NCBI GenBank assembly: GCA_947470005.1
Contig: CANISA010000073.1
Coordinates: 1 to 7,551, forward strand
DNA length: 7,551 bases
Origin: Legionellaceae bacterium
Lineage (GTDB): Bacteria; Pseudomonadota; Gammaproteobacteria; Legionellales; Legionellaceae
Direction: 5' to 3'
The stretch's first letter is position 1, and each line of letters starts with the position of its first letter. Below, piece after piece: positions 1-5,629 of this stretch. Under the pieces are notes generated by a model. It made no database searches. It saw only the letters and a list, made by a program, of their open reading frames with translations, and was not told the DNA's origin. A program made the position numbers and the translations under genes.

Positions 1-251
1 AAGAATCGATGGGGTTGAGGCTTAAAAGCATAAATCTTGTCACCCTCATTCCTAAATTTAGTTTTATTTTTTATTTCCCCTCGATCCCCAATGAGTTTAA
101 TTAACTCAAATAATTTTATCTGCTCTTTATCACTCAAAGACTCTAAATAATCCAACGAAATACTTTTTCCCTTTTCATCGAAATACCATTCAATGGTATA
201 TTTGACTCCGTCAAAGGCAATATATTCTTTATGTTGTTTCTCTCGCTTCAT
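1..251 (-). CDS. Partial RelE/ParE-superfamily (Gp49/HigB-like) toxin, 3' end cut off by window edge
   Basis: Reading leftward from an ATG at 249-251 gives 83 uninterrupted codons that leave the window before any stop. The protein begins MKREKQHKEYIAFDGVKYTI, continues with WYFDEKGKSISLDYLESL, and ends IYAFKPQPHRF at the edge. An early 'W-Y-D-x-x-G' strand, a helical 'YLESLSDKEQIKLFELIKLIGDRG' stretch and a following 'K-F-R-x-E-x-x-x-I-Y-A-F-K' block resemble the phage-derived Gp49/HigB branch of the RelE/ParE toxins, usually about 110-120 aa. Family members inhibit growth, many by ribosome-dependent mRNA cleavage, and are neutralised by an Xre-type antitoxin that in HigBA order lies downstream of the toxin. 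That partner would be left of the window, so it cannot be confirmed. Family assignment is by recognition of the fold pattern; the specific activity is inference. AT content is higher than in the flanking metabolic genes, as is common for mobile toxin modules. Confidence 0.72.
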   Translation of the reverse strand, partial: MKREKQHKEYIAFDGVKYTIEWYFDEKGKSISLDYLESLSDKEQIKLFELIKLIGDRGEIKNKTKFRNEGDKIYAFKPQPHRF

Positions 252-286
252 AATACAAGTGTACCACTATACCGGTGCGTTTTCAA
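252..286 (-). promoter_or_regulatory. Candidate toxin promoter with embedded imperfect palindrome
   Basis: On the minus strand TTGAAA (281-286) and TACACT (258-263) are separated by exactly 17 bases, a reasonable sigma70 -35/-10 pair. Only 6 bases (252-257) lie between the -10 and the toxin ATG, so transcription would begin at or next to the start codon. No Shine-Dalgarno sequence is seen there. An imperfect palindrome, GTGTACCACTATAC (259-272), overlaps the -10 and the spacer and could be an autoregulatory operator for the toxin-antitoxin complex. The element positions are seen; their function is inferred. Confidence 0.45.
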
Positions 287-342
287 GGTGATGAGTGCTT
301 ACGACGAGCAATCAAAAATAACAGATGCTGATTGACATGCCA

Positions 343-1842
343 TCATGGAGCAACCGGGATCATCTGAACCACCTGATAATAATAGCGACGAATAGGTGTT
401 TTTCGTCCCTGACTAACCGACCAAAATGATTGCACGGGTGAGCGCTCAATCACCTGCTGTTTGATCGATGGATTATCAAAATGACGCGGATTATCTGAGA
501 TCAGAAGCAACGTCTGTCCAGCAAGATCAGTGCTATTTGACCAATACCGATACATTAAACTTTCTCCACCAAACACGTGACTTCCTCGAACTGAATACGT
601 CTCTTGAATATCGCCTTCTGCAAGCAACTTTGCTTGATAAAACGCAAGCTCGCTGCTGATATAATATCGATCCAAGGGAATAATAATGGGTTTAGACTGG
701 GTTTCTAGCTCAACCTGTTTTGCCACAGCATGAACGTGTCGAGTAAAGTCCTCCCAAGCAATGAATTTAGTCAAGAGTGTCTGGTGTGCTTTTTCAGGAA
801 CACCAAAGATAATACTCAGCATCATGCCGCTGTAACACACGAGCAAGAGCGTGCCTGTGAGCAGCCAACCTTTCCGCCGAACAGCGCAGACCTTTGATTT
901 TGGAGCACGGTGGATGAGGCTAGCAAGCCATGGAATCACAGCCAGAAGCCCAGGTCCAATCCAATTAAATTTAATAGGATGAGTCAAACTAAACACAGCA
1001 AAAAAAATCAGCGGAACAATGGTAAATACCTGTAAAAAACGTTTTGTTTCCAGGTTTACCCCTTCTTTTTTAACGTCTTTTTTTCTAAATAACCGGACAA
1101 AACCGGCCGTACCCAACGGCGTTAAAAAAAACAGGAATAGCCCCAGGAGCTCATGAAATGAAAATGAAAGTGGTTCGTGAATTCGGCGTGAGCCTTGAAA
1201 CACAAACGAAGCCCACTCATGCGTCGCATTCCAATAAATCACCGGGGTAAACAACAGCGCCGCAATCAAGACCGCAACATAAGGCTCAAAACGACTTAAC
1301 CATTGACGTGCACTCGGAACAACACACACATAGAGAAGTGTCGCCGGCCCCAGTAACACGATGGTGTATTTTGATAACAATCCCAAGCCTAGCCAGACGC
1401 CCGCTAAAAACCAATAACGCGACTCGCGCATGACCAACGCGCGATATAAACAATAAAGCGCTGCGGACCAACACACCAAAAGCGGTTGATCAGGCGTAAT
1501 AACCAACGATTGAACAAAGAAAAAAGGCAGAATAGCGAGAAGAAAAACAGCGTACTTTCCCGCGCCCCGTGTGATAAGGTTTGTCAATTTAAAGCTAAAG
1601 CATACGGTCAACAACCAACAAAGCATGGAGGTTATCCGCACACCAAATTCATGAGTCCCCGACAAGTAGGTCGACGCCCGAATGAGCATCGCAACCATGG
1701 GCGGATGATCGACATAACCAAAGTCCAAATGCTGAGCGTAACTCCAGTAGTAGGCTTCTTCAACCAATAAATCACTGGAGCCTAAGCAAATAAAGCGTAT
1801 CAGGAGTGAAAGTCCAATCAATATAAATACAGGGTAATCCAT
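343..1842 (-). CDS. GT39/ArnT-like (PMT_2) polytopic membrane glycosyltransferase
   Basis: This 499-aa protein has about 10-12 hydrophobic segments followed by a C-terminal soluble region of roughly 100 residues. It belongs to the glycosyltransferase family 39 / PMT_2 group, inner-membrane enzymes that move a sugar from a polyprenyl-phosphate donor to lipid or protein at the outer face. Evidence is the first-loop motif with two acidic residues, VEEAYYW (27-33), followed by HLDFGYVDHPP (38-48); TPDQP (116-120); and a later KFNW motif. The usual 'DE' catalytic pair reads 'EE' here (E28, E29), a conservative change. The acceptor (lipid A, other lipid or protein) cannot be told from the sequence, so no arnT symbol is given. 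The open frame extends to a TTG at 1863, but I chose the ATG at 1842. It has a GTGAG 6 bases upstream, and the candidate promoter would start transcription near 1868, leaving almost no leader for the TTG. No clear terminator follows the stop. Confidence 0.85.
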   Translation of the reverse strand: MDYPVFILIGLSLLIRFICLGSSDLLVEEAYYWSYAQHLDFGYVDHPPMVAMLIRASTYLSGTHEFGVRITSMLCWLLTVCFSFKLTNLITRGAGKYAVFLLAILPFFFVQSLVITPDQPLLVCWSAALYCLYRALVMRESRYWFLAGVWLGLGLLSKYTIVLLGPATLLYVCVVPSARQWLSRFEPYVAVLIAALLFTPVIYWNATHEWASFVFQGSRRIHEPLSFSFHELLGLFLFFLTPLGTAGFVRLFRKKDVKKEGVNLETKRFLQVFTIVPLIFFAVFSLTHPIKFNWIGPGLLAVIPWLASLIHRAPKSKVCAVRRKGWLLTGTLLLVCYSGMMLSIIFGVPEKAHQTLLTKFIAWEDFTRHVHAVAKQVELETQSKPIIIPLDRYYISSELAFYQAKLLAEGDIQETYSVRGSHVFGGESLMYRYWSNSTDLAGQTLLLISDNPRHFDNPSIKQQVIERSPVQSFWSVSQGRKTPIRRYYYQVVQMIPVAP

Positions 1843-1874
1843 GGAAGACTCACGGCCATACAAAAATATACCCC

Positions 1875-1902
1875 ATTGTATTCGAAAACATTTGCGTTAC
1901 AA
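1875..1902 (-). promoter_or_regulatory. Candidate promoter of the GT39 glycosyltransferase gene
   Basis: Minus-strand TTGTAA (1897-1902) and TACAAT (1875-1880) are 16 bases apart and match the sigma70 consensus at 4/6 and 5/6 positions. The predicted start near 1868 leaves about 26 bases of leader before the ATG at 1842. It overlaps the oppositely directed yggT promoter candidate at the -35 end. Prediction by eye only. Confidence 0.45.
1882..1897 (-). promoter_or_regulatory. PurR-operator-like 16-bp sequence between divergent promoters
   Basis: Read on the minus strand the site is ACGCAAATGTTTTCGA. It agrees with an E. coli PurR operator of the form ACGCAAACGTTTTCGT at 14 of 16 positions. 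It fills the spacer of the GT39 promoter and touches the -35 of the yggT promoter, a position where a bound repressor would block both. Against it, the central dinucleotide is TG rather than the CG normal in LacI-family operators, and it is not known whether this organism has a PurR. The downstream purB makes purine control plausible; this is inference. Confidence 0.25.
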
Positions 1903-1924
1903 ACAATCATAGGTACGTTAAGAT
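1896..1924 (+). promoter_or_regulatory. Candidate promoter for yggT and possibly the purB-nadB-nadA operon
   Basis: GTTACA (1896-1901) and TAAGAT (1919-1924) are separated by 17 bases and each matches the sigma70 hexamers at 4/6 positions. The predicted start near 1931 gives a leader of about 25 bases that contains AAAGG (1942-1946), 9 bases before the yggT ATG. A 5-base direct repeat CGTTA occurs at 1895-1899 and 1916-1920, 21 bases apart. Prediction by eye only. Confidence 0.35.
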
Positions 1925-1955
1925 TGCTCCTCTGCACGTCCAAAGGTAAGTATTC

Positions 1956-2531
1956 ATGTCAGGATTAGTCACCGTAGGCTATTTTTTATTTTCATTAATT
2001 ACAAACCTACTTATTTTTGTGCTTTGGACACGCATCGCATTACGGTATTTTAAAGTCAGTTCGCTACATCCCGTCAGCCAAATGATCATCAAACTGACCG
2101 CCCCCATACTTATGCCATTTAATAAACTTTTCTCTCTCTTGAATATAAACATAAGACGCTATGACTGGCCATGCTTGATGCTGATCATCCTGGTTGAGCT
2201 TGTAAAATTTTTTGCCATTGGACTGTTGTTTCTAAAGGTCATGCTCCCTTGGCCGCTTATTTTCTTGTTCACCGCAGCTGAACTCATCGTCGAGCCATGC
2301 AATCTTCTCTTTTACGCCTTGATCATTCGAGTCATCATGAGCTGGGTGAGCCCTGGATGGCAGCACCCTATTGCCTACCTAGCCCTATTGGTCACTGAGC
2401 CCCTGCTGGCATCGCTTCGCCGGCGGCTGCCCGTCATGTCGGGCTTTGATTTTTCGCCCTTGGTTGCAATCATCATCCTGAAAGTCATCACGCTCTTCAT
2501 CACCGCGTCACTGCCCTTACAGCTTATTTGA
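1956..2531 (+). CDS. yggT: YggT family integral membrane protein (two YggT repeats)
   Basis: The 191-aa, very hydrophobic protein carries two tandem YggT domains, the normal proteobacterial arrangement. Repeat 1 covers roughly residues 20-95 (TRIALRYFKVSSLHPVSQ, then TAPILMPFNKLF). Repeat 2 covers roughly 120-180 (RVIMSWVSPG, HPIAYLALLVTEPLLASLRR, then GFDFSPLVAIIILKV). In each repeat an amphipathic R/S-W segment is followed by 'HP-x-x-x-x-x-x-x-T-x-P-x-L-x-x-x-x' and a second membrane span. The family is widespread in bacteria, and its plastid relatives act in cytochrome b6f assembly and nucleoid distribution; its bacterial role is still poorly defined. The ATG at 1956 is preceded by AAAGG 9 bases upstream. 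It lies 71 bp before purB with no terminator in between, so it may be the first gene of the same transcript. yggT is more often found beside proC or yggS, so this neighbourhood is less usual. Confidence 0.88.
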   Translation: MSGLVTVGYFLFSLITNLLIFVLWTRIALRYFKVSSLHPVSQMIIKLTAPILMPFNKLFSLLNINIRRYDWPCLMLIILVELVKFFAIGLLFLKVMLPWPLIFLFTAAELIVEPCNLLFYALIIRVIMSWVSPGWQHPIAYLALLVTEPLLASLRRRLPVMSGFDFSPLVAIIILKVITLFITASLPLQLI

Positions 2532-2567
2532 TGGTGTATTTGTCTTCTCTTGCGCCGCATAATTTTA

Positions 2568-2573
2568 TATGAT
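2568..2573 (+). promoter_or_regulatory. Weak -10-like element before purB
   Basis: TATGAT matches the -10 consensus at 5/6 and lies 29 bases before the purB ATG. No good -35 stands at 16-18 bases: the best TTG-type hexamer, TTGTCT at 2540-2545, is 22 bases away. It may be a secondary promoter for purB-nadB-nadA or a chance match in an AT-rich gap. Confidence 0.2.
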
Positions 2574-2602
2574 ACCTCTTTGCCTTGGATGACACCCCGC
2601 TC

Positions 2603-3973
2603 ATGATTCTATCTGCTTTGCATGCTATCTCTCCCGTGGATGGGCGCTACGTCTCAAAGACGCGTGCCTTACGTCCTTATTTCAGCGAATTTGGACTAAC
2701 CTATTATCGACTATTAATTGAAATTCGTTGGCTCGAATCATTGGCGGCCAATGAAGACATTCATGACGTTCTTCCGTTAAGCGAAACGTCGCATGCATTT
2801 TTAACTCATTTACTTGCCCAATTTGATGAGCAAGAAGCTGAAGCGGTTAAAGCGTATGAAAAGCAAACGAACCATGACGTCAAAGCTGTAGAGTATTACT
2901 TAAAAGAAAAGATCTTAACCTGTCCTGAGTTAAACAAAATCAACAGTTTTATTCATTTTGCATGCACATCAGAAGACGTGAATAACCTCGCCTATGCCCT
3001 TATGATGAAAGAAGCGTTAGCCCAAGTCATTCAACCCACATTGGCCGAAATTGTGGGGGGGATCACGTTACTTGGGAAACAACACGCCAACGCGGCCATG
3101 CTCGGTCGAACCCATGGGCAGCCGGCGACGCCAACCACATTAGGCAAAGAACTCATCAATTTTTCAGCGCGGTTAAAGCGTCCCTTGCAACAGCTCGCTG
3201 AAGTACTCATTATCGCTAAATGCAACGGTGCTGTGGGCAATTACAATGCTCACATTGTTGCCTACCCTGACGTTGATTGGCGAAAACATTGCGCACAGTT
3301 TACTACCTCACTCGGTCTGTCATTTAATGCATACACCACACAGATTGAACCGCATGACGGCATTGCAGAAATTGCTCATCTGATGATCCGCATCAATAAT
3401 ATTTTGCTCGATTACACCCGCGATGTCTGGAGCTATATCTCTCTGGGTTACTTTAAACAACAAACCATCGCAACCGAAGTTGGCTCATCCACCATGCCTC
3501 ATAAAGTCAATCCGATTGACTTTGAAAATGCAGAAGGAAATCTGGGCTTATCCAATACATTGTTTGATCATTTTGCAAATAAACTCACACAATCACGCAT
3601 GCAGCGTGATTTATCTGATTCAACCGTGCTTCGAAATTTAGGTGTGGCATTTGCATATTCACTCATTGCATATCAAGCCATCGCCAAAGGTAATGAAAAA
3701 CTACACATTAACAAACAAGCCTTAAAAGCCGATCTCGATGCGAATTGGGAAGTCTTAACAGAAGCCATTCAAACCGTGATGCGCCGTTACCATATTCCAA
3801 ACGCCTATGAACAAATGCGTGATCTGACGCGCGGGCGTCGTATGGACTCCGAGCATTTAACGCAATTTATCAAAACACTTGCCATTCCAGATGACGTAAA
3901 ACAACGATTGCTCACATTGACTCCTGACACATACACAGGCCTTGCTGCGGCACTCGTGAAAGCTTTTTCATGA
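2603..3973 (+). CDS. purB: Adenylosuccinate lyase
   Basis: This cytosolic enzyme of the fumarase/aspartase superfamily acts twice in purine synthesis. It splits SAICAR to AICAR plus fumarate, and adenylosuccinate to AMP plus fumarate. From the ATG at 2603 the product is 456 aa, the same length as E. coli PurB, and begins MILSALHAISPVDGRY, in register with E. coli MELSSLTAVSPVDGRY. I therefore prefer this start over the in-frame TTG at 2585, which only adds six residues. Visible features are TSED (122-125), the general-acid histidine H171 in GRTHGQPATP, the signature loop GSSTMPHKVNP with catalytic S295, and TRGRR near the C-terminus. H171 and S295 keep the E. coli numbering exactly, so the alignment is almost gap-free. 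No clear Shine-Dalgarno precedes the ATG. The TGA overlaps the nadB ATG by 4 bp (ATGA), indicating translational coupling. A run of seven G (3055-3061) encodes part of V-G-G and does not break the frame. Confidence 0.97.
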   Translation: MILSALHAISPVDGRYVSKTRALRPYFSEFGLTYYRLLIEIRWLESLAANEDIHDVLPLSETSHAFLTHLLAQFDEQEAEAVKAYEKQTNHDVKAVEYYLKEKILTCPELNKINSFIHFACTSEDVNNLAYALMMKEALAQVIQPTLAEIVGGITLLGKQHANAAMLGRTHGQPATPTTLGKELINFSARLKRPLQQLAEVLIIAKCNGAVGNYNAHIVAYPDVDWRKHCAQFTTSLGLSFNAYTTQIEPHDGIAEIAHLMIRINNILLDYTRDVWSYISLGYFKQQTIATEVGSSTMPHKVNPIDFENAEGNLGLSNTLFDHFANKLTQSRMQRDLSDSTVLRNLGVAFAYSLIAYQAIAKGNEKLHINKQALKADLDANWEVLTEAIQTVMRRYHIPNAYEQMRDLTRGRRMDSEHLTQFIKTLAIPDDVKQRLLTLTPDTYTGLAAALVKAFS

Positions 3974-5613
3974 CGGTTTCTCAACAAGGGGGCACTTACG
4001 AATTTGATGTCTTAGTGATTGGCACCGGCCTGGCTGGCCTTCATTACTGCATGCAACTCTTACGCTTAAATCCACAACTCAGCGTGGCCATTTTGAGTAA
4101 AGCGGAACTCGGTGAATGCAACAGTCGCTACGCGCAAGGAGGCATTGCCGCAGCATTCAGCCCGGAAGATTCGTTTGAATCGCATGTAGCGGACACATTG
4201 GATGCGGGTGATGGATTGTGTTATTTTCCGGCCGTAGACGCCGTCATTCGTCAAGGTCCGAGCGCCATCCAACAATTGCACGACTACCCCGTTCCGTTTA
4301 ATCAACACGAAAACGGCAACTACGCACTCGCTCAAGAGGGAGGCCATCGACACCGCCGAATCGTGCATTGTGGCGATCAAACTGGGTTAAGTATCATTGA
4401 AACACTTCTAGATGCCGCACGAAGCCACCCCCAAATTCATTTTTTTGAACACCATATCGCTGTCAATTTGATCACGCAATACCTCCCACATCGCACCGAT
4501 CATCAAGGGGAAGTGCTGGGTGCTTATGTATTAGACTGCCTGCACAATCAAATTCATGCCTGTCTATCACGCTGTGTCGTACTAGCAACAGGAGGTGCTG
4601 GAAAAACATACCGCTACACCACAAACCCCATGGTAGCGACCGGCGATGGAGTGGCCATGGCCTATCGCGCAGGAGCGCGCGTGGGCAACATGGAATTTTA
4701 CCAATTTCACCCGACGCTGTTGCATCACCACACATTAACCAATTTTTTGATTTCTGAAGCAGTACGTGGTGAAGGTGCTTTTCTACGAAATGCCGACACA
4801 GGCGAACGCTTCATGCATCGTTACGCACCGGAACAATTAGAACTCGCCACACGGGACGTGGTTTCTCGTGCTATTTTTAGTGAGATTGAGCAAAGTCACT
4901 TAGGCTTTGTTTATTTAGACATTACCCATCAACCCAAATCTTTTTTAGCCCAGCGCTTTCCCCAAATTAACACCACGTTGTTATCCCTTGGCATTGATAT
5001 GAGCCAAGACATGATCCCCGTCGTCCCCGCTGCCCACTATCAATGCGGCGGCGTCCTCACTGATCTTGACGGACGAACCGACTTACGGCGATTGTACGCC
5101 ATAGGCGAGGTCGCCTTCACTGGCCTGCACGGGGCAAACCGTTTGGCAAGTAATTCACTCTTAGAGGCAGTGGTCATGGCGTCTAATGCCGCTCGGGCGA
5201 CCTTGACCGATATCACGACGCCTTGGGAAAGAACCCCCACCCTCTCTGGGTGGAACTCACCCAGTGAAGTCAACAACCGACGTGCAAGCCAAATCAATGC
5301 GCATTGGCGAAGCGTGCGGGGCGAAATGACCTCTTACGCTGGGATTGTGCGAACGGATGCAGGACTTGAAGACCTTCTGCACTTAATCAACCGCCGTAAA
5401 AAAATTATCGAAGATTATTATTGGACACACTGCATCACCCGAGATTTCATTGAACTACGCAACATTATCCTCAATGCCGAGTTAATCGTCAGTGCCGCAC
5501 GTGCCCGACGCGAATCACGAGGAGGGCACTTTCGTGATGATTTTCCCCAACAAAACGCCCACCCCCAAGAAAGCATTGCGCGCTTAAATGCCCCGCAAAC
5601 CCCTTTTATTTGA
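3970..5613 (+). CDS. nadB: L-aspartate oxidase
   Basis: This FAD enzyme begins de novo NAD synthesis. It oxidises L-aspartate to iminoaspartate, passing electrons to O2 or to fumarate, and hands the unstable product to NadA. The 547-aa protein (E. coli 540) belongs to the succinate dehydrogenase/fumarate reductase flavoprotein family. In order one sees the FAD-binding GTGLAG (18-23), SRYAQGGIAAAF (52-63), EGGHRHRR with E123 (E. coli E121), GGAGKTYRYTTNP (208-220), EAVRGEGAFLRN (263-274), R295 in TRDVVSRAI (E. coli R290), H356 in HYQCGGV (E. coli H351), and GLHGANRLASNSLLEA (385-400). The C-terminal helical domain has ARRESRGGHFRDDFP near residue 512. Active-site positions are assigned by alignment from memory. 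The ATG lies within the purB stop (ATGA) with only a weak GTGAAAG upstream, consistent with coupled translation. nadA follows directly; nadC is not in the window. Confidence 0.97.
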   Translation: MTVSQQGGTYEFDVLVIGTGLAGLHYCMQLLRLNPQLSVAILSKAELGECNSRYAQGGIAAAFSPEDSFESHVADTLDAGDGLCYFPAVDAVIRQGPSAIQQLHDYPVPFNQHENGNYALAQEGGHRHRRIVHCGDQTGLSIIETLLDAARSHPQIHFFEHHIAVNLITQYLPHRTDHQGEVLGAYVLDCLHNQIHACLSRCVVLATGGAGKTYRYTTNPMVATGDGVAMAYRAGARVGNMEFYQFHPTLLHHHTLTNFLISEAVRGEGAFLRNADTGERFMHRYAPEQLELATRDVVSRAIFSEIEQSHLGFVYLDITHQPKSFLAQRFPQINTTLLSLGIDMSQDMIPVVPAAHYQCGGVLTDLDGRTDLRRLYAIGEVAFTGLHGANRLASNSLLEAVVMASNAARATLTDITTPWERTPTLSGWNSPSEVNNRRASQINAHWRSVRGEMTSYAGIVRTDAGLEDLLHLINRRKKIIEDYYWTHCITRDFIELRNIILNAELIVSAARARRESRGGHFRDDFPQQNAHPQESIARLNAPQTPFI

Positions 5614-5629
5614 TGGAGCCTTCTCCCTT

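Noticed and set aside
252..342. Terminator after the GT39 stop
   Set aside because: Only a 5-bp AATCA/TGATT pairing with T residues inside the loop is present; not a credible intrinsic terminator.
468..659. Plus-strand open frame of 63 codons opposite the GT39 gene
   Set aside because: It is antisense to a well-supported membrane enzyme, has no recognisable domain and no ribosome site; a shadow frame.
1486..1770. Plus-strand open frame of 94 codons opposite the GT39 gene
   Set aside because: It lies antisense to transmembrane coding sequence, has a basic low-information composition and no supporting signal.
1843..1863. TTG start extending the GT39 protein by seven residues
   Set aside because: It would lie only about 5 bases from the predicted transcription start, and the first membrane segment begins naturally after the ATG at 1842.
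2585..2602. In-frame TTG start that would extend PurB by six residues
   Set aside because: The ATG at 2603 gives 456 aa in exact register with E. coli PurB from its first residue; the six extra residues have no counterpart and no better ribosome site.
3055..3061. Seven-G homopolymer in purB as a phase-variation switch
   Set aside because: The frame is intact, purB is a core metabolic gene, and a 7-base tract is short for contingency loci; most likely chance (GTG GGG GGG codons).
4066..4735. Minus-strand open frames opposite nadB (104 and 87 codons)
   Set aside because: They lie wholly inside a strongly conserved gene and their translations show no domain.
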